Shown: one piece after another, positions 35,171 to 45,405 of the stretch | How positions within the stretch are numbered: the first letter of the stretch is position 1 | Layout: every line of letters begins with the position of its first letter | NCBI GenBank assembly: GCA_025024175.1 | Contig: QCXZ01000003.1 | Coordinates: forward strand, 56,810,023-56,874,022 | Source of the DNA: Rhyzopertha dominica | Lineage: Eukaryota > Arthropoda > Insecta > Coleoptera > Bostrichidae | Reading direction: 5' to 3' | DNA length: 64,000 bases | The notes under the pieces: generated by a model | Seen by the model: the letters and a program-made list of their open reading frames with translations, nothing else | The model's database searches: none | What the model was told of the DNA's origin: nothing | Made by a program: the position numbers and the translations under genes

Positions 35171-37404
35171 ANTAAAAGTTAATCGTGNTTATAGCAGTGA
35201 AAGTGATAGTGAGTAATCTTTTTTAGTTTGTGACTCTTATAATGTGCTTATTAATAAGCTGTAATGAACATAAAAGATACCGTGTCTAAATTTTATTGTG
35301 CACTATTGTAAATTTATTCTAACAAATGTAAATAATTTTCTACTTACAAATTTGTATGTTTTTATATTAAATGAATATAAATTCGTTATGACATGCAAAG
35401 GCTTTTATTTTATACATCGGAAAATTTAAACCCAATAAAGTATCACATAAAAGTAGATCGCGGGTCGCGCCAGTTAGCATCAGGTCTGCATTAAATAAAA
35501 TTTTTTATAAAAGCTTCTATTCTATGTTTTATCGATTGCTAAATTATCACAGCTAACAAATTTCAAAAATTTATAGTTAACTCCATTTTTTTTTAATGTT
35601 TAGATGTGACCGGTCTCGAAGTCTAGCGCGACCTCATCGTCAGACCACAAGCTACAATAATTTAATAAAGTATGTTTTATAATACATATATTAGAAAACA
35701 GTATATCATAGTATTGCCAGCAGTGTGCTAAACAGAAAAGGCTACTAATAATTAATGAACTAGGTGAACAAAATTCATTTTTAGAATTAGGATTTTTCAT
35801 TAGGACATTTATAGGATCTCTAAAATTGCTAATGAGTTTAATATGGTTTAATAATAGGTCTTTTTTACTGGATATGCGAATATCAACATTGGTATTGATT
35901 AAAAATGTTGCTAATTGCAAAAATTTATCAGTATCAGTTGGTAAAACTCAAATACCCTTTTTGCGGAAAAACATCCTCGAAAATTAATGTTAAAGTAATT
36001 CCGTATGTGAACTGCTCTTTAAATTTTGTGTACTTTGTGTTATTATTAGGTGCTATTCAATATTTTATGTATTTATTATTTATTAAAATATAAAAACTTT
36101 AATAAGAATTTGTAATTTTACAAAAAATGTAAGATACCTGTTGTATATTCTATTATACTCTAAATATATTCAGAAAAAATGTTAAATGCAGTATATCTTT
36201 ATTTTGCTAAGAATTGTAATGTATCATTATTAGTGCCTACCCAAAAATAATAATGCCGATTTGTGCCCACCCATCTTAAAAGTTCTGGCGTCGTCCTACA
36301 AGCAAAATACATCCACGGTCTGAGCTATAACAATTTTTTCTTGACCGGCCAATATTGAACTAATAATATCTTCTTCGTCTATTACAACTGTTTCTTATCA
36401 GGGCCACAGAGTTTTGATCCTTTGAGATATTTGCATCTGTGTCCGAAAATGTTGACCTCATTCCCTATTTATTACTGTAATGCAGGAGTGTTTATTGAGC
36501 TCCAGTGGTTAATACTGTAGTTTTGATATATTGGCTACCGCTAAAACGGCGGTTTTAGCAAGATGATGATTGAGAATGATCAAAGTGGGTACGCGAAACC
36601 CCAAACGGGCAAATAAATACGATGCTGTTCGCCATGACACTTAATATTGATAGGACTGAATTGGAACTGTGCGTTAGCAGCACATGCTGCGAGGTCCAGC
36701 TGTGCCTGGCTTTTAAATAAAATACTGCCTCTGAAATTCCGAAACATTGTTATGCCATCGCGAACGGCCCATTTCAGCTTTAAACATGGCAGCGTTCCTC
36801 TGTTCCCGGCGTTGCCAACACACGTTTGCCGGCAAAAGCTTATCTGCAACTTCATACATTACCGTGCAGATCCCAGAGCATGCTGCCAGAATATAATACA
36901 CGTAAATTTAACTGCATTATGCGGCTGAACTCACTAAAAGCCGGACAAAGCTGCAACCGTACTGTTACGTTGCTTCATAATATTTATTCACTCTAATTGG
37001 ACAACTTGGAAGTAATATAAACATGCGTTCACGTGGGTGATTTGATCGTGCTGTTTACCGCAATGCCACGTAGTTGCTATTTGTTTTGCGTAGTAACTGC
37101 GGAAATAGCACGAATGATAATATTTCACATATGAATATGTAAATTTGTAATCAAACGCTGCTAGCAAAAAATAAATTCGGGTTTAACCAGTTGTAAATTG
37201 CCTCTGTAATAATGTTTGGCAGGTTACCAACTCTGCCGGCATGACGTTTAGTGCGGTTGCGAAGCTGTATAACGTTATGGAAGATTATAGTTTATTTGAA
37301 TACTTCCTACCTTTGACTGGCTTTTAAATAGTATTGTAGTACATGTCTTAACACCATTTGTTTATCTTGCGATGGTGATACTACTTTTCCAAACGAATAC
37401 TTTG
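35171..37404. other. Mostly unrecognised; one hammerhead-like motif
   Basis: AT-rich to about 36280. From about 36560 to 36950 the sequence is more even in composition and open on both strands without any family motif, so those ORFs are not supported. The 106-codon ORF at 35600-35920 (-) is unrecognised; its 3' end overlaps the hammerhead-like motif listed separately. Confidence 0.45.
35606..35643 (-). ncRNA. Degenerate hammerhead-like motif
   Basis: On the minus strand: CTGACGATGA (an expanded CTGATGA), stem GGTC/GACTTC around GCGCTA, then GAGA, CCGGTC. The order is that of the hammerhead core, but with a three-base expansion and GAGA in place of GAAA. Weak on its own; listed because the same layout recurs at four other places in the window. 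Confidence 0.25.
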
Positions 37405-37515
37405 GTAATAGTGCCCATGAGACGAGACGAGAGGAGAGGAGACTGAAAAGTCTCGTCTTGTCTCGCAAGGAAAATGGTCTCGTCTCGCAACTAAAAGTCT
37501 CGTCTTGTCTCATAT
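37405..37515. repeat. GAGACGAG-rich low-complexity block
   Basis: Dense GAGACG/CGTCTC words on both strands, able to fold on themselves. Preceded by AATACTTT and GCCCA. A related block in inverted orientation lies at 40020-40215, beginning from similar words. The two may be ends of one element or two separate copies. Confidence 0.6.
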
Positions 37516-37524
37516 TTCCTTCCA

Positions 37525-38605
37525 GAGTCTTGCAAAATTTTCGTTATGTTTTCCACATAGAACGCATTATTAATTAAAAATTCTTTGACAGTATACTTAA
37601 ATCTAATGAATACGTAAGTAATACTTCTCATATTGGTCGGAAGATTATTATGTACTAAAATACATGAGTAAGATGGCGACATTTCGTACAAATTTGATTT
37701 ATGGGGCATTACCTGGATATCGCCTCCATGTCTAGTGGAATATTCGTGACTCACAGTATCATTAACAAATTTTTGACGATATTTAAATACGTAGAAAATA
37801 CGCTTAATGATGTAAAGAGATTCAACTGTCAAAATCCCAAGTTCCTTAAATATCTAATGGATTTAGGCCATACAACAGTCTTATAATTCATTTTTCAATA
37901 ACAAAGACCCTGTTGACATCTACCGCCCTTCCCGTATAATCACATGATAGTTGATGTGGCAATAAACTAATGAATAATAAACTTTCATTAAAACTTGGCG
38001 AGAGTTTAAGTCTACTTAAAGCATAATAAGAAGAATTCAGCTTTTTAACTTGTTCTGTATGATACTGAAATTTTAAAGTGGAGTCAATTTGAAGTTCTAA
38101 TAAACACTAACTTTATCTTTTTTTTAAACAGATATTCAGTTTCATTTTCATTCATCACTAAATAGTTTTGGCAACATCATTTGGACATTGCAGACTTAAT
38201 TTCTAAAACATGTTGATGCAGTGATATTTTACATTTTGTCGATACCGCAACAGAGGGATCATTTGCATAGATAGGTGGTAAATCATTAATGACTAGACCA
38301 TAAATAAGTGGTCCCAGAACAGATCCCTGAGCCACCTCAATTTTTAAAACATGTTCCGATGATATGTGTCCATTTACAATAACAACTATTTTATACGTTC
38401 ATACAGAAAAAATAATATCTACTCTAACATAGTACCAGGTATACCTAGATTATATAATAATTATATTATATAAGGCAGCTACCATTGTTTAATTCCTTAT
38501 ATACTATATCAAGAAAGTCAATAAAAGCAGTTTCGGTGGATCGACCTGGCCGAAAACCATGTTGATAAATGCCTCTTGTACATTCCAACATCCCAATAGC
38601 AACAG
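37525..38605 (-). pseudogene. Jockey-like LINE reverse transcriptase, 3' half
   Basis: Non-LTR retrotransposon ORF2 remnant on the minus strand. In order: GFRPGRSTETAFIDFLDIVY near 38570 (RT domain 2), AQGSVLGPLIYGLVINDLPP near 38320 (RT domain 4/5), YANDPSV just after it where the active form has YADD, so a catalytic aspartate is lost, MNENETEYLF and STLKFQYHTEQVKKLNSSYY (connection region), and the C-terminal tail at 37525-37832 with EYSTRHGGDIQ, SPSYSCILVHNNLP and FKYTVKEFLINNAFY. Frameshifts and stops occur throughout. The endonuclease and ORF1 are missing. The 3' end abuts the GAGACG block, and the upstream end is close to the THAP element at 38682. Confidence 0.85.
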
Positions 38606-38853
38606 TATACCAAATTTCCATCAGCGTCCAGAAGGTCATAACATAGACATAGGGCGGCGCCTAGTCGATTGCTTTTGTAGAATTGGGTATTATCACTTTT
38701 TTTGAAAATTACGTAAAATGAATCTTGAAGTGTATATATATCGTACGTCATGTTAAAAAAAACAAAAAAATATTTGTAGGTAGAGAATTTCAGGTCTGAA
38801 ATTCGAATCTTAGGAGTCACCGCCAAAACGCTTCTATCCAAGGTTATTCAACT

Positions 38854-38879
38854 CGTGACGTCAAGTGTCATGTAAACAT
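38854..38879 (+). promoter_or_regulatory. CRE/forkhead-like block, left end
   Basis: CGTGACGTCAAG followed by CATGTAAACA, containing a full palindromic CRE (TGACGTCA) and a forkhead-like TGTAAACA. It lies about 200 bases upstream of the THAP exon. The inverted counterpart is at 39691-39719. The sites are seen directly; promoter function is inferred. Confidence 0.45.
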
Positions 38880-39080
38880 TACCGAGGAGCGTGTTGTTTA
38901 ATGGTGTAGTAGTATCATTCTTGTATTGGAAAAGCTTTGGTGTGATGTTTATTGAAAGGACGGTGTAAGAGGTCGCACCAAAAAGTGATTTTTGTGGTTT
39001 TACAAGCATCTTTTATGTATGGAAAACATTTTGTACATGGTTGGTTATAAAGTACTTGAATCAGTACAGCTAACAAAATT

Positions 39081-39400
39081 TTTGTAACCGTTCCTCAAGA
39101 TTATCAACGTATGAAAAAGTTGTTTAAGGCTCCTAGACGTGATATGCCGAAATCGCAAAGTTTGTTTTTCTGTTGTCAAAATCATGTTACTTCTTACTGT
39201 AAGTTTTATTATTCTTTTTGGGGTTATAAGTGTTTACCATTCAGTTTCCATTTTGTTATAGCTTGAAGATGATATGAAAAATTATATGCGTTTTAAGTTG
39301 ATAGAGGGAAATGTTATAATAAAGAACGACATTGTTTCTCATATATTCGATTATTAGCCAGACCGGAAACGAGCCCCAAGAACCCAGAAAATAAATGGCA
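39081..39400 (+). pseudogene. THAP-domain protein fragment
   Basis: Two exon-like pieces of a THAP-type DNA-binding protein. Piece one (39081-39198) reads FVTVPQDYQRMKKLFKAP, then PKSQSLFFCCQNH with the CxxH-type zinc-ligand end of the THAP finger. A donor GTAAGT starts at 39199 and a pyrimidine-rich TTTTGTTATAG ends at 39260, giving a 62-bp intron. Piece two reads LEDDMKNYMRFKLIEGNVII, then KNDIVSHIF and a stop at 39355. The splice as drawn leaves the frame off by one, and the N-terminal zinc ligands are not visible, so this copy is inactive. In relatives such a domain is the DNA-binding head of a transposase; the catalytic part is absent here. Confidence 0.65.
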
Positions 39401-40019
39401 ATTTATATTTATTCTGACCTCTAAAATAAATGTCAAGTTTAGGGTACATTTTTGATTCTTACATTTTTACGTTTACAAATAGTATGTTTCCAGCAACCCA
39501 CTGTGATCAAATTATCAATGCTTCCTTAATTTGATAAAAAGTTCGCTTATGCTGTTGCCTTGTTGCTTTTACGTTCCTCATCTCTGCCGCGTTGAACCGC
39601 TCGTCGCTGTACACAAATTCCTTCAGAAGTCATAACTCATAAGTATTTCACTTTTTCTCGGCGTATTTTAATTCGCTTGTCACAAAATGAACGCAAATTT
39701 ACAAGATACGTGACGTCACGACGAATATGTTCGCGTTTTGGTGGTTCCTTTAAATATTCACATTTTGAATATTAAAAATACACCTTACGATCCATTTTTT
39801 TCGAATTTATAAGCTGTCACAGCTGTTTTGTGGATTAGATGCTACCTATTAATATGCAATTTAATAAAATATAAATACATGGCCAATACCCAATTGTAGA
39901 AAGTACCGATACCGATTGCAGCTGCCGAATAGTTTATTTGCTTTAATTTATCGGCTTGCTTTTCGGAGATGCTATTAGATTGTAAATGTAGAAATATTTG
40001 CTTTATATTTTGCGATATT

Positions 40020-40215
40020 GCGAGACTCTGGTGCGAGATTCGAGACCAGACTTTTCGAAGTCTCGTCTCGTCTCGTCTCGCAATGGGAATTTAAAGTATT
40101 GTGTCGAGTCTCGTCAAGAAAACGAGACGAAACTCTCGCAAACGAGAATACCGTGGGCATCATTATTTGGTACATCTCCATACCCAGATTACATTCGAGA
40201 AGACGAGACGCTCTA
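40020..40215. repeat. GAGACGAG-rich low-complexity block, inverted partner
   Basis: Contains a (GTCTC)n run at 40060-40080 and further CGAGACG words. The complement shares AATACTTT, CCCAT and the GAGACGAG run with 37395-37460. Confidence 0.55.
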
Positions 40216-40411
40216 AAACTGAACGTCTGGCATAAATGCGTCCGATGTAGTAAAAATTATCATCTGTATACAAAACTGAACATTTCTTCAAATTACACAT
40301 CAGATAAATGTGTATGATGCGCTAGTTGGATATCTAGCAAATGTACCTAAATGAATCTTAAAAGTTTCAAAGGTAGAGATTTGAAGCATGCATAGCATGT
40401 CTGCTCTTGTT

Positions 40412-40800
40412 GTTGGTGCTCTAATAAGGGTGAAACTAGTCGCAGGGTCCGAGTGGATCAACCAGATCAGATGTTTATTTATACACATCTCTCACGGAGA
40501 AGCTTCGCCTATCGATGGCGATAGAAACTTGCACTAGGTCATAAGTGGTTACCACAGTTGTAATCCGTCTAGTATGGGGTGTTCTGCTTAGCTGGCGCTG
40601 AAAGCATTAGCTCCACCAACATCTATTCCGCATACTGCGGTTAAGAGGGCAATCTGCATTGGTCACTTTACTTGGCATCGTTACCTGAAGAGCACCAAGG
40701 ACAAAACTAGTCGTTAGTAAGAAGTTGTAACCCACCTAGTGTGAAGTATCTCGTTTAGGTGGCGCTGAGGGCGTGTTATATCTTTCTTGGGGCTTCCACT
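40412..40800 (+). repeat. Tandem repeat with two hammerhead-like cores
   Basis: Two related units about 275 bases apart. Unit-end motifs are at 40412-40442 (GCTCTAATAAGGGTGAAACT then AGTCG) and 40684-40713 (CTGAAGAGCACC then AAAACTAGTCG). Both are followed by similar text (GTTGTAATCC / GTTGTAACCC, then TGGCGCTGA). The segment 40635-40715 is also similar to 52010-52090. In the first, stem II can form GCUC/GGGU with wobble pairs. Both end in the self-complementary ACTAGT, which would favour a paired (double) hammerhead. Both cores are imperfect. Confidence 0.5.
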
Positions 40801-43800
40801 GATTGCGTCAGGTAGATAATTCGTTAGCGTCAACTAACCATAGTGAAACAAAGATTGTCACAGAAGGGTTGTTATACTGTAGAAAGAAATGGGTTTAAAA
40901 TGTACGTTACACATATTGGCATGATATCTAAGATATAAGAATATACTTCTTATTGATATCTATGTATCCAAAATCGATGGTTTTTTCCACGTAAATCTAC
41001 GTATGCTGTCATTTTGATGCGTCAAGCAAAGGATGAGCCTCGATTTATTACTAGACGTTGCCGCATTAAAAAATTATTATTCATTTTTCTCTTGTCATAT
41101 TATTTTGCCACATTTTCAGTTAGCTCTTTCTCGTTAATCCTTTAACAATATAAACTTTCAGATGTTCGAAAACTTTACAATGTCCACAGTCTTTTGATGG
41201 TTCTCTTTTTTGCTTCAACTTGGTTTTGCAAATGGTATTGAACGTCCTTACTGCTGCTGCTTCGATAAGCTGTAAATACTATATTAACGATGAATGGTTT
41301 ACTTCATTGAATATATTTTACATATGTTACAGTTTTTTTTGTTTGTGACATATTTGTTATATTCTCAAATAATATGAATAGGTGTAGAATTAGCTACTCT
41401 CGTACCATCGTACCAAACCTGCAAGACAACAATGCAACCTACCGCATTTGCTACAAATGTACTAATGCGGCAACACTGACTGTAGTTCTCTTTCTCTACT
41501 GTGAAACAACTTTCGCCATTTCTATTTCATACAGATCTTCAAGCACATCATCAGCACTGCCTTCCATAGTTTCCATCACTACCCAAATTAAGAAAGAAAA
41601 GGCGCGAAATATTATAATTTTGTGAAATCTCGCAGGAAGAGGAACATTATAAAAATAACTTTCTTAATATATGTAAATGAGGAAGCAATGAAAAAGCGAA
41701 AATTGAAGAGCGGAAATGAATAGAGTAATGTGCCGCATTCACCCCCCGATTCACCCACAATTTTGAAAAATCGAAATAAATTGATATATATTTTTTTTTC
41801 GTTAAGTTCCGATTTTCATTCCGGCAAAAGAACGATTTTTGCGGTTCAGCTCCTGTTTGAAACTCTATATCTGACTCTAGCCATATGCAAAATGTAGTAG
41901 TAGTTATAGTTAGCTAAGTCAGTCATCCCTTCAAAGGTCAAACAGAAAAATAAGAAGTAATACACGCTTTTCCTAACTATTTAATATATTTTAAATAAAT
42001 AAATAAATTCAGTAAACCATAGCGTGTAAGGCAAAAAATCTGCGACCCTGTGCGGAATGATTTCATACTGTAATCTTTCAACCTTTGCTTACTGGCGTGT
42101 GATATATCATGAAGGATGGATCATACAAAATATCAATAAATCCACGCAAAAACTGTAATGAAGTGCGAGCATCCAGAGACGTGAAAGAATATCTTGCTAA
42201 TATCTCCGATGTCAGGCTACATTAACTTTCACGTCGGGGGAGGAAAAAATGCGTTTCCAAAGCACGGCAAATAAATATCCACTGCAGGCCATATATTATT
42301 TAGACGTCCACCGTATTTTTATTTTTTATTTATATAGCGACGTGGGGGAATCGTTATGTACCGTGCTATTNAAGAAAGGGAAGCTCAAGGAGCAGTCAAA
42401 CATGAGAAATCTTTCAGAAATAAAATTTTGTTTGACAAAAAAATGACAGCACATGATGGATGTACATCTAGCTCTATCATACGGCAGCGTCATTTGGATA
42501 ACGGAATTCACGGCACACCAGTCTGTGGAAGCGGGATTATAATACGGGCAACTACCGGCTAAAGAAGGGCATATGTAAATCGCATTTGTTAAAATGACAG
42601 GGTGCAATTAGGGGGAAAAGAGGACAACCGCAACGTTTTATCCAAACCAGCGCTGGTCTAAAGCATTATAACTTCAGCTCATTAATATAAACTTTTTATT
42701 AATGAAATACTTTGTAAATTATAACACTTTTAGATTCATCGGTAAACTTAAAGGCGCCTTTGTTAATATGACGTGTGGTCACGTTGAGTGAAGGATTTGA
42801 CATTTAGAGTATACATATATTCGAAGGAAATTTATATCCTAAGTAGTTATGCACCAGATCGTGATTATAATAGTAAAAAGAAAAAGCGCACTTACCCCAG
42901 TTTTCCTGACTTCGTCGTCTCTTTAGGGGGTTGGGAAGAATAAGGAGATAGAAATGAGGAACCCCCTTTTGATAGATTCATTCAGTTAAAAACTGGGCGA
43001 TCGCGAATATTTGCAATAAATCAGCATCGCACACACACGCTGGTGTTATGACTAACTGGTCTTTTTTTTCCTATTCGATCTTATCTCCTTGAGTGATTTA
43101 TTGGTTTTTTTGATAGTTGCCAGTACATGTCCATCTTGGCATTCAAATCAAAAATCTAGCCTGAACACTAAGAAGGATAAGCACATTGGGCTTTTACAGA
43201 CAATTCAGTTATGGCAAATTCGATAACGGAAAACTTGATTTTCTAATAGAATGGTCCTGGGTCTATACTATAGCTAATCTTTTTAGATATTTGCGATTAT
43301 CTATTATTTTTGCAGGCCGAGCATTTTCTTACATTAAACGAAGTGGGCTTTGGTAAATGTTTTTTTTTTAATTCATTTAACAATACTTATAATACAGATC
43401 TTATTTTGGTGTTGTCACTTTTATTTTTATTACTAAGTTAGCTAAAACATTCACTGTTTGAATAAGCCCAAAATATTCAGTGGTTAAACTACACAAATGA
43501 AAAAAATCCATAAAAACTACACAACTATTGAGGATATGGTGAGTTAATTTTTTCTAATAGTAATCCCTAATGCAAGAATTTCAATTAAAACGTAAAAATT
43601 TAGCTGTGAACTTCCGACACAGAAATGAATTTGACGAGATCCACTTTTCTGCGGAATTTTTCAGGCTTAGGATTATTACTGGCATGTCTAAAAAGTGGCT
43701 AGGCAAATGATATACTAATAAATAGCAATAAACAATAACAACAACGGAAATACAAGTACACGGTATTTTGGAACACAATAAATAAATTTTAAATCCATTG

Positions 43801-43939
43801 CTCAATATGTCGTCCATTTTGGGCTAAGCAGTGATTATGTCAGATTAATCGAAAGCTGAACTTTAAAGAAACATTTCTGGTTTAACATCTTGAAATGCCG
43901 CTATAATAATTATAGAAAGAAAATTTGTGCATTTTTCAG
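40801..43939. other. No recognisable gene
   Basis: Complex sequence with AT-rich patches. ORFs at 41374-41625 (+), 42249-42446 (+), 42326-42607 (-), 42356-42562 (+) and 43581-43817 (-) show no recognisable domain. Upstream exons of the terminal exon at 43940 could lie here; a short open stretch ending ATTGAGGATATG before GTGAGT near 43537 is one weak candidate. Confidence 0.4.
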
Positions 43940-44203
43940 TATAAATACTCGAATAACGAGCTATTTCCGTTTAGCAAAGTTGACATGAAAAAACGAGGTA
44001 AGAAGCCTTACAACGAATTAGCTAAATCAGAGCCGTTATACGCTTCTCCTAAGACAATACAGGAAGCAAAGTATAAGGACCTACTAACTTTATTAGATTA
44101 CATTCCACCAATCCACCATGAATTTTACCGAAACTTAAGGCATAGCGCACGAGCTGAAGACCCAATCCAATTTGAACCTGCTGACCCGGAACTTGATATC
44201 TAA
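43940..44203 (+). CDS. Terminal exon of an unidentified protein
   Basis: An intact open stretch of about 88 codons that starts at a good splice acceptor (ATTTTTCAG, ending 43939) and runs to a stop at 44203. The protein begins YKYSNNELFPFSKVDMKKRG and contains YASPKTIQEAKYKDLLTLLD followed by YIPPIHHEFYRNLRHS. A C-terminal 'AKYKDL..LL..IPP..H.FY..L' block is a pattern I associate with repeated, transposon-linked uncharacterised insect proteins (DUF7869-like), but this is from memory and unsure. AATAAA follows at 44250-44255. Unlike everything else recognised here, it has no stop or frameshift. Upstream exons were not found, so the start and the product are unknown. Confidence 0.55.
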   Translation, partial: YKYSNNELFPFSKVDMKKRGKKPYNELAKSEPLYASPKTIQEAKYKDLLTLLDYIPPIHHEFYRNLRHSARAEDPIQFEPADPELDI

Positions 44204-44249
44204 ATACTTAATAATTATAGTAACGTTTGTTTTCTATTTTTGAATTAAA

Positions 44250-44255
44250 AATAAA
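44250..44255 (+). terminator. Poly(A) signal AATAAA
   Basis: Canonical AATAAA 47 bases after the stop codon of the preceding exon, consistent with a real 3' end. Confidence 0.5.
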
Positions 44256-44494
44256 GTTTTTAGTAAAATGGCGTAAGTTTTAATCATAATCCTGCCGGGA
44301 TAGGCCCATTTAGTTTTCTAAAGTCACATGCAAAAGTGGCCCAGGCCACAATAAAATGTCGATTTCAAAAGATTTTTATGAAATACGTTTGTTTTATTTG
44401 TCAGGTATGCCTTCTAACTTATTTATTTTAACAATCATCTCAGTTACTAAATGTCTCTTGTTTAAATTAGCATTGACAAATTAGCATTTTTTTG

Positions 44495-44790
44495 GGTGTC
44501 GCTTTTCTCAATAAGTTACATCAAAGGCTTGGGCCACTTTTGCGCTCAACGCCTCAATTGTGTGGCCTATATCTTTCATAGTATCGGGTGTTGTTAAATA
44601 TGCTTTGTTTTTAATAAGTCGCCACAAAAAAAAGTCAAAGGCTGTAACATTGCAAGATCTGAGGACCTCAGTGGGTAAGTATTTGGTCGTCCTAGACTAA
44701 TTCACTTATCTGGACAAACAAAAATCTTCTAACTTCAATTGTGTAGTGTGCTGGAGTTCCATCTTGTAAGAAAATCAGCCGCAGTTATTT
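44495..44790 (-). pseudogene. Mariner/IS630-type transposase, C-terminal scrap
   Basis: Minus-strand fragment related to the transposase at 12384-13451. It reads RLIFLQDGTPAHYTIEVRRF (second catalytic D block, near 44770), then, after frameshifts, the PPRSPDL-like YPLRSSDLAML, AFDFFLWRLIKNKAYLTTPD (third block), and the tail TMKDIGHTIEALSAKVAQAF up to a stop near 44515. Two or more frameshifts. No N-terminal half or terminal repeats. Confidence 0.75.
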
Positions 44791-45089
44791 AAATGGATTT
44801 TACTAGCCAAACCTGGTAAGGGATTTTGAAGAAAATTTAGATATGTTAATTAAACAGTTAAATTGATAGAGGGTAGGAAGGATCTAGAGTTGGCAGCCAT
44901 GGTCGAAGGGGGACAACTGCCTTTTAACCCCTCCTTCGGTACGCCTATGAGCATTACACCAGCATGATTTAGCTGTTTACAATTTATAGGTTAGAAAATT
45001 GCAGTTAACTTCATTGCCACTAAATCTAACGAAATTTTACCATTGCGGCAGTTTAAAAACATCATTTAGTTCATCATAGTACAACTTCG
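44791..45089. other. No recognisable gene
   Basis: May include a diverged left end of the MITE copy that follows. Confidence 0.4.
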
Positions 45090-45405
45090 CAGGCTTACTG
45101 TAGTTACTGCTTCCAAACTACGATACATAAGCTAAAAGTTATACGAGCTCTGTCAATCCACAGCTCCAAAATCTCAGCTTTTTCCAATCTTAAAGTAAAT
45201 TATCCTACAAAAAATTATAGCATATATAACAAAATTACACGTGCTTTTCTTATATTAAGATATATCAAATAATTCTCAATCGACAGATGACAAGTATATG
45301 TCAAAGCAATAGTTGTGATCACTTTCATAAGAGGCGGCAAATTGATTTAATCGATAATTTCCATAAGCGCCTGGATAAATGAATCATTTATATATAGAAA
45401 CCCTG
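45090..45405. mobile_element. TA-flanked MITE, copy 2
   Basis: The right end, AATGAATCATTTATATATAG then AAACCCTG followed by TA (45406-45407), and the upstream body (CACAGCTCCAAAATCTCAGC, then TTAAAGTAAATTATCC) match copies 1 and 3. The left terminus is diverged or lost. Confidence 0.75.

Larger units (their letters stand above)
38682..39894 (+). mobile_element. DNA transposon with THAP-domain exons
   Basis: 1,213-bp element. The termini are ATTGGGTATTATCAC (38682) and the inverted CCAATACCCAAT (39883-39894). Both are directly flanked by TGTAGA (38676-38681 and 39895-39900), a 6-bp target duplication. A second inverted block, GTGACGTCA plus TGTAAA (38855-38877 and 39696-39719), preceded by CCAAAACGC, lies about 180 bases inside each end. 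The left 320 bases recur at 63679-64000. The terminal and inner blocks match those of the SWIM/YqaJ element at 16111-17253, which places both in one family. Confidence 0.82.

Noticed and set aside
35600..35920. 106-codon minus-strand ORF
   Set aside because: No recognisable domain; composition biased by AT-rich sequence.
36580..36928. Overlapping ORFs on both strands
   Set aside because: Mutually overlapping frames with no motif; expected by chance in even-composition sequence.
38518..38841. 107-codon minus-strand ORF
   Set aside because: Spans the border between the LINE remnant and the THAP element end.
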